Shown: positions 26,359-36,341, counted from the first letter of the stretch. The stretch is DNA of 64,000 nucleotides from Porphyromonas pogonae (GCF_036320655.1 NZ_CP143258.1:2518001-2582000); one strand, 5' to 3'. A program made the numbers and translations. Notes: generated by a model from the letters alone, not told the origin.

Positions 26359-28596
26359 TTATTCTCTAAGGAATTTATGGGTGTACCTCAGCATATTCTC
26401 CAAAGCATTTACAAGCTCATGAGATTCTTGTAACGTATTGAGGTATACCAATGAGATCTTGAGACTGTCCTTAGAGTGTTGTATTCTTTCGAGCTGACGG
26501 TGACGTAGCTCGGACAAGTCATGGTGCAATTCATTGCAATACTGTCCCAAATAATTCAAATCTCCCAACACATCACTTTCAAGATAATCTTGCGATACTT
26601 TGATAAAATCGACAATCTTGTCACGCACGGGCAAGAACTCCGATACACACTCTGGAGGCATAGGATTGAAGTTATTATCTACATGTTCTTTACAAGGCTC
26701 ATCGATGCGTTTGAGACAGAAGATCATCTGCTCACAGTTGTTGGAAGCCAAGTGAAACCATGTATTCTTCTCCATCACCAATTCCTCATCTATCTTACGA
26801 AGCCCCAGTGTTTCCTTACGGCGTATTACTTTGCGCATCTCCCGTTGTTGATTGAGCTTATTGAGTGATTTTCTCAAAGCTCTTACATCTTCATTGATAA
26901 AGCCATTGGTTATACGCAGGTAGTTTTTGGAGATAAAGGAAAGAAGCTCTACATCACTTTGTCTGATATGCTGGCTAAGGAGGCTCCATATTTCCTTGCT
27001 GTCTTTAGAAGCCATCATATCCATAAACAGATCGTCCTTCTTTTCTTTCTTCTTTTTCTTATCAAAACGCTTGTTGCTTGAGAAAAGGATAAACACTGCC
27101 AACGCAAGCATAATAACCATAGCTACCGGACCACCAAAATTGATGATCATAGCTATCAGGAAGCATAAGATAAAGGCTGCACCTGCGGTAATAAACCAAC
27201 CTCCGATAACGGAAAGTACACCTGTAATACGGAATACAGCACTCTCACGGCTCCATGCTCTATCTGATAGAGATGTACCCATTGCTACCATGAATGCGAC
27301 ATAAGTAGTAGAGAGTGGCAACTTGAGTGAAGTACCTCCCGCAATGAGAAGTCCGGCCAAAACAAGATTGATAGAAGCCCTTACCAAATCAAAGGCTCCT
27401 CCTTTTTCTATAATTACATCTTCTTTGCAGAATCTGCGATCAATCCATTTTGCCGCTTTGGGAGGGATAGCCTTATTGATACCATTGGCCAAATTCATAG
27501 AGAATCGCACCAAACTACGAGCCATGCCCGAGGATCCGAACATCTCCTCGCCGTCGCCCTGACGGGAAAGATCCACAGATGTTTTCACCACAGCCTGAGC
27601 TTTTTTGGATTTTACCAAAGCAAACACCATGATAGCACCGGCAATCAAAAGAAAACCTATCGGGGTACGTGCAGGATCGTTGAGCGAAGTCATCAGGTAG
27701 GTATCATAGTTGCCCCCGCCGTTTTGCATATAATCCGTGTAAGAAGAGAAGCCAGCCAAAGGAACCCCGATGAAGTTGACCAAGTCATTACCTGCAAAAG
27801 CCATAGCCAATGCAAAGGTGCCCAATAGCACAACGACCTTGAACACGTTTACCTTCATCCAATGCAACAATTGCATCAGCACGGTAAATATGACAAAAGA
27901 GTATAACACAATCATGAGTGTGTTACCCTGTATCCAGGTATTAGCCTCTGCTGTCATAAATGAGGCACTGCTAAGTCCCTTTATGAGCATAAAGTAGATA
28001 ATAGTAGTGGTAGCCAGTCCTCCGAATATACCGATAAACCACTTCTGGGTCTTCTTATAATTAAAAGTAAAGACAAGACGTGTCATCCACTGCACTACCA
28101 TACCGAAGAAAAATGCGATGGCTATCGATAAGAAGATACCTATAATAACGGACAAAGCTTTCTCGGTGTTTAATAGATCTTGCATGTGAAGACCATTATC
28201 CGGAGAAAGCTTATGCAACGCCATAAAGAACGAACCACCTAATAACTCGAAGACAAGCGAGACTGTGGTAGACGTAGGCATCCCTAACGAGTTGAACAAA
28301 TCCAGCAGTATTACATCTGTTATCATCACTGCCAAAAAGATAACCATGATCTCATAAAAGGTATAATGCTCGGGACGGAATATGCCGTGACGAGCTATTT
28401 CCATCATACCATTACTAAGGATGGCTCCTAAAAATATTCCAAGCGCAGCAATAATGATGATGGTTTTGAATGATGCTGCTTTGGATCCGATTGCAGAATT
28501 AAGAAAGTTTACTGCATCGTTACTTACCCCTACTATGAGATCGAATATAGCAAGAATAAACAGAAAGGTAATAATACCGCCAAATACTGTTTCCAT
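26359..28596 (-). CDS. PiT-family inorganic phosphate transporter with a PhoU-like tail
   Basis: The 745-residue inner-membrane protein has two PiT repeats. The first starts near residue 8 with the signature FDLIVGVSNDAVNFLNSAIG, and the second has AGGTSLKLPLSTTYVAFMVA. The two halves are split by a cytoplasmic loop (about 325-400). After the last helix (about 520) a long, helical, charged tail (about 535-745) resembles the PhoU/DUF47 regulators usually encoded next to PiT genes. The tail probably gates or regulates phosphate or cation symport. It is monocistronic, with a TATATTTG box about 50 bases upstream. Confidence 0.92.
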   Translation of the reverse strand: METVFGGIITFLFILAIFDLIVGVSNDAVNFLNSAIGSKAASFKTIIIIAALGIFLGAILSNGMMEIARHGIFRPEHYTFYEIMVIFLAVMITDVILLDLFNSLGMPTSTTVSLVFELLGGSFFMALHKLSPDNGLHMQDLLNTEKALSVIIGIFLSIAIAFFFGMVVQWMTRLVFTFNYKKTQKWFIGIFGGLATTTIIYFMLIKGLSSASFMTAEANTWIQGNTLMIVLYSFVIFTVLMQLLHWMKVNVFKVVVLLGTFALAMAFAGNDLVNFIGVPLAGFSSYTDYMQNGGGNYDTYLMTSLNDPARTPIGFLLIAGAIMVFALVKSKKAQAVVKTSVDLSRQGDGEEMFGSSGMARSLVRFSMNLANGINKAIPPKAAKWIDRRFCKEDVIIEKGGAFDLVRASINLVLAGLLIAGGTSLKLPLSTTYVAFMVAMGTSLSDRAWSRESAVFRITGVLSVIGGWFITAGAAFILCFLIAMIINFGGPVAMVIMLALAVFILFSSNKRFDKKKKKEKKDDLFMDMMASKDSKEIWSLLSQHIRQSDVELLSFISKNYLRITNGFINEDVRALRKSLNKLNQQREMRKVIRRKETLGLRKIDEELVMEKNTWFHLASNNCEQMIFCLKRIDEPCKEHVDNNFNPMPPECVSEFLPVRDKIVDFIKVSQDYLESDVLGDLNYLGQYCNELHHDLSELRHRQLERIQHSKDSLKISLVYLNTLQESHELVNALENMLRYTHKFLRE

Positions 28597-28645
28597 AAAA
28601 TGAGTAACAATGTAACTCTAAGATTTTAATTTCAAGTTTCTGATG

Positions 28646-28653
28646 CAAATATA
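28646..28653 (-). promoter_or_regulatory. Candidate -7 box for the phosphate transporter
   Basis: This reads TATATTTG on the minus strand, 50 bases before the ATG. A TTTC, rather than TTTG, lies near the -33 position. The remaining divergent gap to gnd (28654-28892) shows no clear second promoter. Confidence 0.4.
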
Positions 28654-28892
28654 AGAAGGATATTTAAAGCTGGAAACACAATTACAGTTATATCATAGAA
28701 TAAACTTAAAAAAATGGTTGAATAAATCACGCAGTGTGGTTATAGGGATGCTTCCAATATGCATTCGTGACATGAATATCAACATTATCAATGGTATGAT
28801 TAGCATTAACTATTATTTTTTTTGTAATTTCCCATACAATCTTTTAGCAGCGGGAGGCTGTTATAGGCATAAAAACAAACAAAACAATATAT

Positions 28893-30356
28893 ATGTACAA
28901 AAAATCGGATATAGGCCTCATCGGTCTTGCAGTAATGGGCGAAAATTTAGCGCTGAACATGGAGCGCAACGGGTTCAAGGTATCAGTATACAACAGACCG
29001 CATATTGGGGGTGAAAACCCCACCGATCGTTTTATGAATGACCGTGGCAAGAATAAAAACTTCGAAGCATTCACGGAGATACTGGAGTTTGTGGCTTCAC
29101 TAGAGTCTCCTCGTAAAATTATGATGATGATCAGGGCAGGTAAACCGGTAGATATGGTTATTGAGCAACTACTCCCCCTACTCGAACCCGGAGATATTGT
29201 CATCGATGGCGGAAACTCCAATTATGAAGATACCGAAAGGCGCGAACTTGAACTCCGCGAAAAGGGTGTGTTTTTTGTAGGTACAGGAATATCGGGTGGA
29301 GAAGAAGGCGCTCTCAACGGCCCATCCATTATGCCCGGTGGAGCGGAAGAAGCTTGGCCCCATATCAAACCTATATTCCAAAAGATAGCAGCCAAGGCGG
29401 AAGATGGCGAACCATGCTGTACATGGATAGGAAAAGGCGGTGCCGGACACTTTGTAAAGATGGTGCACAACGGTATCGAATACGGTGATATGCAACTTAT
29501 AGCCGAAGCTTACGGGCTGATGAAGAGCTTGTACAATATGAGCAATGATAAGATGTCCGAAGTATTTACTCACTGGAATAAGGGTAAATTGGATAGTTAT
29601 TTGGTGGAGATCACAGCTCACATCCTCAACCACCGTACTATCAACGGCACTTTCCTTCTCGATGAAATCCTCGACACTGCGGGGCAAAAAGGCACAGGCA
29701 AATGGTCTGTAATAAGTTCTCTCGAGTTTGGCGTACCCCTCAATCTGATATGCACAGCTGTATATGAGAGAAACATCTCGGCTCTGAAAGACCTGCGCCT
29801 CGAAGCTGCCGCAGCTTACATACGAGAACATCGCGACCACAAAGTAAGTGAAGAAAGGATACAAGAGATGCACGACTCCCTATACGCATCCAAACTGGTA
29901 TCTTATGCTCAAGGATTTCAATTACTCACCGAAGCTTCCGCTGCCAAAGGTTGGAATCTTGATCTTGCAGCCATAGCTCGCATATGGAGGGGAGGATGTA
30001 TTATAAGATCAGTATTTCTAAATAGGATTTCCGACGCCTATGTCAATAATCCCCTACTCCGTCACCTACTCCTCGACGAATATTTCAAATCAGAGATCAT
30101 CAATGCCCTCCCGGCTTGGAAAAATACAGTAGCGGAAGCGGCCAAGAGCACTTTGCCTGCCCCAGCCTTCTCTTCGGCTCTAAACTATTTTTATTCTCTG
30201 TCAAGTGAAAGGCTTTCGGCTAATATGTTACAAGCACAACGCGACTATTTTGGAGCGCACACTTTCGAAAGAATAGATAAACCCAGAGGAGAATTTTTCC
30301 ATGAAAACTGGACAGGTATCGGCGGGGACACAAAATCAACCAACTATAACGTGTAA
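28893..30356 (+). CDS. gnd: 6-phosphogluconate dehydrogenase, decarboxylating
   Basis: The 487-residue cytoplasmic enzyme converts 6-phosphogluconate to ribulose 5-phosphate and CO2. The N-terminal NADP fold has GLIGLAVMGENLALNMERNG with the coenzyme loop NRPH. The catalytic segment is GTGISGGEEGALNGPSIMPG, and the family signature FVKMVHNGIEYGDMQ carries the catalytic Lys. The long helical C-terminal domain and full length fit the dimeric form. It is the first gene of gnd-zwf-pgl (5-base gap to zwf), an operon for the oxidative pentose phosphate branch arranged in reverse order of the pathway steps. Confidence 0.97.
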   Translation: MYKKSDIGLIGLAVMGENLALNMERNGFKVSVYNRPHIGGENPTDRFMNDRGKNKNFEAFTEILEFVASLESPRKIMMMIRAGKPVDMVIEQLLPLLEPGDIVIDGGNSNYEDTERRELELREKGVFFVGTGISGGEEGALNGPSIMPGGAEEAWPHIKPIFQKIAAKAEDGEPCCTWIGKGGAGHFVKMVHNGIEYGDMQLIAEAYGLMKSLYNMSNDKMSEVFTHWNKGKLDSYLVEITAHILNHRTINGTFLLDEILDTAGQKGTGKWSVISSLEFGVPLNLICTAVYERNISALKDLRLEAAAAYIREHRDHKVSEERIQEMHDSLYASKLVSYAQGFQLLTEASAAKGWNLDLAAIARIWRGGCIIRSVFLNRISDAYVNNPLLRHLLLDEYFKSEIINALPAWKNTVAEAAKSTLPAPAFSSALNYFYSLSSERLSANMLQAQRDYFGAHTFERIDKPRGEFFHENWTGIGGDTKSTNYNV

Positions 30357-30361
30357 AAATC

Positions 30362-31945
30362 ATGCAGCAATCGACATTTAAAATGCCCGAAAGTTTGGTA
30401 TTGGTTATTTTCGGAGGCTCAGGTGATCTTACGAAAAGGAAACTGATACCTTCGTTATACCAACTCTATAAAAACGGCAAAATGCCTGAGAGATTTAGTA
30501 TCCTTGGATTGGGGCGCTCAGCATTTGAACAAGAAAAGTTCATCCTGCATCTTGATGAAGGTCTCAAGACTTACCTTGACAAAAAAGAGTATCAAGCCAA
30601 GACTGCCAAGGAGTTTCTACGGCACATTGAATATCTGGAGATGGATCCTTCCGATCTTTCTCAATACAATCGCTTGCAGACATCTCTTGATATGCTTGAC
30701 AAGAAGATTGATAATCCGGCAAATTATATCTTTTATCTGGCAACCCCTCCATCGCTTTACGGTGTAATACCCAAGCACCTCAAAGCTATAGGTCTCAACA
30801 AATGTACCTCGACAGAGAAAACAAAGTCCGGCAGAAAGAAAACATGCGAAAGTATCCGGCGTATTGTCATTGAAAAACCTTTCGGTCATGATCTTAAGTC
30901 AGCTCTTGAACTCAACAAGATCTATAAAAGTGCATTCAATGAAAATCAGCTTTATCGTATAGACCACTTTTTAGGCAAAGAAACAGTCCAAAATATCATG
31001 GCTTTGAGGTTTGCCAATGGCATCTTTGAACCTCTATGGAATAGAAATTATATCGAAAGAGTGGAGATTACGGCAGTAGAAAATATGGGAGTAGAAAGCC
31101 GAGGAGGATTTTATGACCAAACGGGGGCGATGAGAGACATGGTACAAAATCATCTTTCACAATTGGTAGCACTCACGGCAATGGAGCCGCCGGTACAGTT
31201 TAATGAAGAACTTTTTCGAAATGAAGTCGTGAAAGTGTATCAATCTTTTAGGTCGTTAACACCGGATGACATTAGTAAAGATGTGGTAAGAGGACAATAC
31301 ACTGCTTCCAAATGGAAAAATGAACAACACAAAGGCTATCGGGAAGAGGATAAAGTGTCGGACAAAAGCCGCACAGAGACATTCTTGGCAATGAAACTCT
31401 TCATTGACAATTGGAGATGGCAGGGCGTTCCCTTTTACATCCGCACAGGCAAAATGATGCCTACCAAAGTATCGGAAATAGTAATACACTTCAAACAGAC
31501 TCCGCACCTTGTATTCGGGCTCAAAGATGGAAGCGCAGTATCTAACCAACTTATTATAAGACTTCAACCCAATGAAGGTATAGTACTCAAGTTTGCCGTA
31601 AAAGTGCCGGGATCGGGATTCGAGGTAAAAAAGGTGTCTATGGACTTTACCTACGATCAGCTTGGTGGAGTACCCTCCGGTGACGCATACTCAAAATTAC
31701 TTGAAGACTGCATGCTTGGAGATCCTACACTATTTACCCGGAGTGATGCGGTAGAAACAAGCTGGAATTTCTTTGACCCCATTTTGCAAGAATGGAGCAA
31801 GAATAAGAAGATCCCCCTATATGGATATCCCGCAGGTACATGGGGCCCTCCGGAAAGCAGTCATATCATTGAAGAAGGCAAAGTGCACGAATGGACAAAT
31901 CCCTGCAAGAACCTGACTAACTCAGATTTATACTGCGAATTATGA
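30362..31945 (+). CDS. zwf: Glucose-6-phosphate 1-dehydrogenase
   Basis: The 527-residue enzyme oxidises glucose 6-phosphate to the 6-phosphogluconolactone and supplies NADPH. The nucleotide-binding motif is FGGSGDLTKRKLIPSLYQL near the N-terminus. The active-site signature RIDHFLGKETVQN carries the catalytic His. A short extra loop (TSTEKTKSGRKKTCES) precedes the conserved IVIEKPFGHD. It is the second gene of the operon; its stop overlaps the pgl start codon by 4 bases (ATGA). Confidence 0.97.
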   Translation: MQQSTFKMPESLVLVIFGGSGDLTKRKLIPSLYQLYKNGKMPERFSILGLGRSAFEQEKFILHLDEGLKTYLDKKEYQAKTAKEFLRHIEYLEMDPSDLSQYNRLQTSLDMLDKKIDNPANYIFYLATPPSLYGVIPKHLKAIGLNKCTSTEKTKSGRKKTCESIRRIVIEKPFGHDLKSALELNKIYKSAFNENQLYRIDHFLGKETVQNIMALRFANGIFEPLWNRNYIERVEITAVENMGVESRGGFYDQTGAMRDMVQNHLSQLVALTAMEPPVQFNEELFRNEVVKVYQSFRSLTPDDISKDVVRGQYTASKWKNEQHKGYREEDKVSDKSRTETFLAMKLFIDNWRWQGVPFYIRTGKMMPTKVSEIVIHFKQTPHLVFGLKDGSAVSNQLIIRLQPNEGIVLKFAVKVPGSGFEVKKVSMDFTYDQLGGVPSGDAYSKLLEDCMLGDPTLFTRSDAVETSWNFFDPILQEWSKNKKIPLYGYPAGTWGPPESSHIIEEGKVHEWTNPCKNLTNSDLYCEL

Positions 31946-32652
31946 TAGTAAAACATTTTATAAACAAGAAGGAAGTTGCTCTCAACATAGCACAAGAAGT
32001 ATTTTTAAAGATGTCACACCAAGGAGTGACACGTATAGCTATTTCCGGAGGCTCAACCCCAAAACTCCTTTTTGAGATACTGTCAACAGCTCCCTTTAAA
32101 AATAATATCCGGTGGGAGAATATTCACCTTTTTTGGGTGGATGAACGTTGTGTCTCTCCCGATGACGCCGAAAGCAATTACGGCATGGTGGCAAAAACAC
32201 TCTTAAGACATATAGTTATACCTATAGAAAATATACATCGGATCAGAGGGGAAGCAGAGGATATATCCGCAGAAGCAAAGCGATGCTCTGAAGAGGTACT
32301 TGCAAACAGCAAAACCAACCGCCAATCATCTACCCTTTTTGATGTTGCCCTCATGGGGATGGGAGAGGACGGTCACACCGCATCAATATTTCCGGATCAA
32401 ATGTATCTGCTCAATAGCAAAAAAATCTATGAAATAAGCAGGCATCCGCAAAGTGGACAAAGTAGAATAGGACTTACCGGAGAGGCTATTCTTAACTCTA
32501 ATAAGATTATATTTATGATTACCGGAAATGAAAAAAAAGATCTTCTAATGCAAGTATTATCGGATCCTACAAGCACGGATCGATATCCGGCTGCGAATAT
32601 TATGTACAAGGCAAAAGACTTAGAAATATACACAGACATAGCTGTAGGATAA
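31942..32652 (+). CDS. pgl: 6-phosphogluconolactonase
   Basis: The 236-residue protein hydrolyses 6-phosphogluconolactone. Family motifs are ISGGSTPKLLFEIL (about 34-47), FWVDERCVSPDDAESNYGM and GMGEDGHTASIFP, all intact. Translational coupling to zwf by the ATGA overlap is likely. Gene order gnd-zwf-pgl covers the complete oxidative branch. Confidence 0.95.
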   Translation: MIVKHFINKKEVALNIAQEVFLKMSHQGVTRIAISGGSTPKLLFEILSTAPFKNNIRWENIHLFWVDERCVSPDDAESNYGMVAKTLLRHIVIPIENIHRIRGEAEDISAEAKRCSEEVLANSKTNRQSSTLFDVALMGMGEDGHTASIFPDQMYLLNSKKIYEISRHPQSGQSRIGLTGEAILNSNKIIFMITGNEKKDLLMQVLSDPTSTDRYPAANIMYKAKDLEIYTDIAVG

Positions 32653-32785
32653 ACCTTATACTACTGCCATCATGACATAGTTCCTAAGTTTTTTACACTC
32701 ACAAAGAATAAGGACTGACTTTTGTAATAAAAGTAAATCCTTTAATTTTCCATCTATAAGCGTTACCAAATAACCGGAAATACCT

Positions 32786-32895
32786 GATATATCAGGACAA
32801 AAGTTTTGTCGTATCAAAACGATTGTCCTGATACGACGAAACGTTCGACTTGATACGATAAAACGGTTGACTTGTCGTATCAGAATTTCAAGCTA
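32786..32895. repeat. 22-base-pitch array C (core GATACGA/TCGTATC, flipping)
   Basis: Five units start at 32786, 32808, 32830, 32852 and 32874. The cores are GATATATC, GTCGTATC, GATACGAC, GATACGAT and GTCGTATC, so adjacent units are in alternating orientation, and the strand can fold as GTCGTATCA ... TGATACGAC. Tails share AAACG and TTGACTT. The array lies 134 bases beyond pgl. No module promoter is visible beside it, although a MITE at 33066 may have disturbed the area. Confidence 0.85.
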
Positions 32896-32976
32896 TAATT
32901 ATATCGTCAGGTATCAAAATAAGTATATCTGAATAAATGTCTAAGAATATTTAGTAATGATTTCCCACTATGCAAA

Positions 32977-33001
32977 TTAGCCCTGAAAAAATCAGGGCTA
33001 A
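32977..33001. terminator. Hairpin, probable terminator
   Basis: TTAGCCCTGA and TCAGGGCTAA form a 10-base stem with a 5-base A loop, followed by TTTATT on the plus strand. It may end the gnd-zwf-pgl transcript, although it lies 325 bases beyond pgl. Confidence 0.6.
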
Positions 33002-33065
33002 TTTATTATCAAGTTGATCAATATACCCCTTGGGGAATATTGGACGTGTAAATATTTATTTTTTT

Positions 33066-33252
33066 GAGACCGTTGCATAGCAGGCAAATTGCTTCGTTGC
33101 TTGCGAGATTCGCGCTTGGTCATTTACCTGAAGTAAACTCCCTGCGCACTCACTCTTATCGCCTTGCACTTTACCCTCTCTGCCCGGTCAAAGTGTCTTT
33201 TGTCGGCTTTGCCTCCAAAATCCACGAGACTGTTGACTTTTGCAACAGCCTC
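33066..33252. mobile_element. MITE copy 1 (187 bases)
   Basis: The element is bounded by GAGACCGTTGCA and TGCAACAGCCTC and flanked by TTTTT on both sides (33061-33065 and 33253-33257). It is nearly identical along its length to the 187-base copy at 63295-63481. The ends match those of the IS5-family element at 21911-23238. The right end folds on itself, GAGACTGTTG-N7-CAACAGCCTC. It encodes no transposase. The right flank overlaps the stop codon of the TlpA-like gene. Confidence 0.85.
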
Positions 33253-33255
33253 TTT

Positions 33256-34635
33256 TTACTGTGCTGTACCTTGAATAATACCATCAAGCAGTTCCTTGAT
33301 ATTATCAGAAGAAGGCATTGGGCCTTTCATCTTCGCAATCTTAAAGTTTTTATCTATAATAACTACCCTTGGAACTCCTATAATATTATAGTCTTTAAGT
33401 TTATTTCTGTTGATATTCCACTGTTCTCCATCGGCTTTGCGACTTTCAACACTCTGCTTCCATTCATTTATTTTATCATCAATAGATAAAGAGATAAATA
33501 CAATATCTTGATTGTCTTTATATAGCTCTTTTAACTTCTCAAATTGGGGCATTTCTTTCATACAAGGACCACACCATGTAGCCCACATATCGACAAAAAT
33601 AACTTTACCTTTAAACTGATCAAGACGTTGTTCCTTGCCATTAATATCCATTGCCGTAAAGTTCAACGCATTATCACCATCTCCAAACGCAACAAGATTC
33701 TCATATACTTTCTCCAGAGTCTTGCGATATTTATCAGACGTTATTTGTTTAAATTTATCTTGACCATACTTTTTCACATCAGCTTTATTATCAAAGCCGG
33801 TCAAATCATAAAATATTTCAGAAGCTTTGTACCACTGGGTTAGAGTTTTCACCTCTGGATTACCTGCTTGATTTCCCTTTATAATAAGAGGGACTATATC
33901 TTGATAGACTTCTAATTGTAAGTATTTTGAGTTAGCGAAATCTTTGACATAGGTGTTTATTGTATGATCAGATAATTTTGCGATTTCCTCTCTCATCTTT
34001 GGAATTTCAGACTCAGGCTTACCGGTCTTATAAAAATAATAAGCAAGTAAATTGTCTCCCAAGCTATTCACAATATCTGCTTTAATACGAGCTTTCTCCA
34101 TGTCTATAAACTCTTTCGACAGATTTTTACGAGCAAGCAAATCTTGTTCTCTATTCTTCCCTTGCTGCAATACATACTCCAATGTTGATGGTAGATCTTT
34201 TTGGATATTGATTCCTCCAAATAAGAAAGAGCCTGCTTTAGGAAAAGGAGTTGCCTTTAAGTAATCATTAGCTTCACTTCCTTTTCCTTTGAATACTCCT
34301 ACAGCAGGATCTTCATAATTAACTTCAATTTGTAAATTATCATTAGGACTAAGATAAAGAATATTTCTGCCCAAACGGAAGTAAGCAGGGTGCTTTAGTG
34401 GAACTTTTAATGTGAAATTACCATTATCATCCACTTCTATAGCTATTTTTTCACTATCATTTAATTCAAACTTACTGAGGTCATTGATAGGCATAAGCAG
34501 TGGTATTTTGCCAAAGCCCTGAAGTTTGCCACTTATAATGGCTTCGGGTGTTTTACTCTGACAATGTCCCGGCAGTAATACTATTACTGATATGCACATC
34601 AGCAATAGTGTTTTTTTAACAATATTGTTAATCAT
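33256..34635 (-). CDS. TlpA-family thiol-disulfide oxidoreductase with DUF4369-like N-terminus
   Basis: The 459-residue exported protein starts with a signal peptide (TLLLMCISVIVLLPG, without a good lipobox). A DUF4369-like domain (about 30-140) and a helical middle region follow, then a C-terminal thioredoxin fold with the redox motif WCGPC in DMWATWCGPCMKEMPQF. The cis-Pro loop IIGVPRVVIIDK is present. Such proteins reduce disulfides in the periplasm or maintain haem and surface proteins. It lies downstream of a SusCD-TlpA cluster but is separated from it by a terminator, so it has its own transcript. A MITE sits 3 bases beyond its stop codon. Confidence 0.9.
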   Translation of the reverse strand: MINNIVKKTLLLMCISVIVLLPGHCQSKTPEAIISGKLQGFGKIPLLMPINDLSKFELNDSEKIAIEVDDNGNFTLKVPLKHPAYFRLGRNILYLSPNDNLQIEVNYEDPAVGVFKGKGSEANDYLKATPFPKAGSFLFGGINIQKDLPSTLEYVLQQGKNREQDLLARKNLSKEFIDMEKARIKADIVNSLGDNLLAYYFYKTGKPESEIPKMREEIAKLSDHTINTYVKDFANSKYLQLEVYQDIVPLIIKGNQAGNPEVKTLTQWYKASEIFYDLTGFDNKADVKKYGQDKFKQITSDKYRKTLEKVYENLVAFGDGDNALNFTAMDINGKEQRLDQFKGKVIFVDMWATWCGPCMKEMPQFEKLKELYKDNQDIVFISLSIDDKINEWKQSVESRKADGEQWNINRNKLKDYNIIGVPRVVIIDKNFKIAKMKGPMPSSDNIKELLDGIIQGTAQ

Positions 34636-35011
34636 ATGTATTTATTGTATATTTTAATTATCCATAAAGAAACAAAAAGTAAGTTCATAGCGTCTTTACT
34701 TATTCTCCATAAGATGTGGTAATAGCTATTATATTGGTTATGAAATTTATTCCCTTTTAAATAATAGTCTATATAAGATTCAATTTTTATATTGAAAGTT
34801 CATTAGTAATAGTAACAGGATTCTCTGTGGAGAAGTTATTAAACTTATATCGTCATAAATTCAGTTTATATTTCTATTATGTATATACGTTTAAATGCTC
34901 CAATATATTGTAATCAAGACTAAAATAGTAGCATCCTTAAGAGACAGAGACTTTAGAAAAATCTGATGTAATGTAAGAATAGCTCTATCAATAAACTCTC
35001 TATTGAATGTG
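34636..35011. other. Gene-free A/T-rich stretch
   Basis: About 375 bases between two TlpA-like genes with no recognisable gene or repeat. It must contain the promoter of the downstream TlpA gene, but no clear TTG-N19..21-TAnnTTTG match was found. Confidence 0.45.
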
Positions 35012-35056
35012 AAAATCCCTACTCCTTGATTATCTTGTCAAAAAAGTAGGGATTTT
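35012..35056 (-). terminator. Terminator of the SusC-SusD-TlpA operon
   Basis: AAAATCCCTAC (35012-35022) pairs with GTAGGGATTTT (35046-35056). On the minus strand the stem is followed by CACATTC, so the U run is inside the stem end. Confidence 0.65.
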
Positions 35057-35117
35057 GGAAAATCCGAAATACCTTATAAATACGCCGGATATTTATGGAG
35101 TCACAGTATCAAACACA

Positions 35118-36290
35118 TTATTTATTCACCGCATCACGCACAGCATTATAGAGATCTTCTCCACGAAGTGATTTTGCTAATATTTTACCCTCAGGATCCA
35201 GCAAAATGATTTCTGGAATACCTTGAATATTATACTGTTTAAAGATATTGCTTTTTTCTTCTGCTGACAGTAATATATTATCCCAAATCATTCCATCGTG
35301 CTTAATTGCCTCAAGCCAAGCATCTTTTTCATGATCAGAAGATACACTAAGCACGACAAAATTTTTGTCTTTAAACTCCTTATATGTTCTTAGTATATTG
35401 GGCGATTCTGCCCTACACCATGTGCAGTAGCTTGACCAAAAATCAATCAATACATACTTGCCTTTGAAATCACTAAGTTTAACTTCTTTTTCATCAGGAG
35501 TCGTACCTTTGATATCAGGAGCAACTTGACCAACAGCACTAACAGCGGAGGCTTCAAGAGCCTCCACGAGTTTCTTATAGTAAGAACTTTCCTTTGCTTC
35601 TTTATCAAAAGAGTCTATATATTTCTTGGCGTTATTTATAGCCTCCATAGAGTTAAAGCTCTTGGTCGGAAACTTGTATGAATAAGCAAGGAAAAGTCCA
35701 AATAAATCTTTTCTGTCATTTAGAGCTGTTTCTAAAGCCCATTTATTAGCATCAGTCATTGCTTTGTCATAATAAGGAGCACTCTCCTCCTTGATTCTCA
35801 TCATCGTAATAGTATCTTGACGCTTCTTCGCTTCAAAAAAGATATTATCTAAAGAATCTAAAAGAGGTTTATTCATGATACTATCTTTACTGTGAATAAA
35901 ACTCATATATTCATCTTGGATAGGAAGACCGGTAACTTCCGTGGCTTTAGGATTGCCAAATTGATCTTTATCAATCTTAATCGTCATATTTCCTTTACCC
36001 AAGAAACAATAAATAACATTATCATAAGGTGAATACTCGCCCTTGAATGCCAGACCATATAATTCGGTGGGAATGGTGTCATTATGATATTCAAAAGTGC
36101 CGTTAATTACATCTATCGAGTCAATGGCCTGATATGGTAGATTATAGTCGGTAAGGACTCTGCATACATACAATTTTGATATATCAAAGCCTTTGACCTC
36201 TCCTTTCAGAATAAGCTTATCCGGAGCCTTTTGTGTACATGATGCCACTAAGAATAATAGTGGGCACAAAACTAAAATTAATTTCTTCAT
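35118..36290 (-). CDS. TlpA-family lipoprotein thioredoxin
   Basis: The 390-residue protein has a lipoprotein signal (FLVASC, lipid cysteine at about 18), a DUF4369-like beta domain (about 25-120), a helical middle and a C-terminal thioredoxin fold with the unusual redox pair CTWC in FWSSYCTWCRAESPN and cis-Pro loop IQGIPEIILLD. It is 51 bases after the SusD-like gene on the same strand and is probably the third gene of that operon. TlpA-like lipoproteins often accompany SusCD pairs that import peptides or small proteins rather than glycans. Confidence 0.9.
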   Translation of the reverse strand: MKKLILVLCPLLFLVASCTQKAPDKLILKGEVKGFDISKLYVCRVLTDYNLPYQAIDSIDVINGTFEYHNDTIPTELYGLAFKGEYSPYDNVIYCFLGKGNMTIKIDKDQFGNPKATEVTGLPIQDEYMSFIHSKDSIMNKPLLDSLDNIFFEAKKRQDTITMMRIKEESAPYYDKAMTDANKWALETALNDRKDLFGLFLAYSYKFPTKSFNSMEAINNAKKYIDSFDKEAKESSYYKKLVEALEASAVSAVGQVAPDIKGTTPDEKEVKLSDFKGKYVLIDFWSSYCTWCRAESPNILRTYKEFKDKNFVVLSVSSDHEKDAWLEAIKHDGMIWDNILLSAEEKSNIFKQYNIQGIPEIILLDPEGKILAKSLRGEDLYNAVRDAVNK

Positions 36291-36341
36291 TATAATTAAA
36301 TATTATTGAATATTTATCTAAATCCTTTAAGTGTGTTATCC

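Noticed and set aside
33064-33489. 141-codon ORF on the plus strand
   Set aside because: Its first half is the MITE, and its second half is antisense to the thioredoxin domain of the TlpA-like gene.
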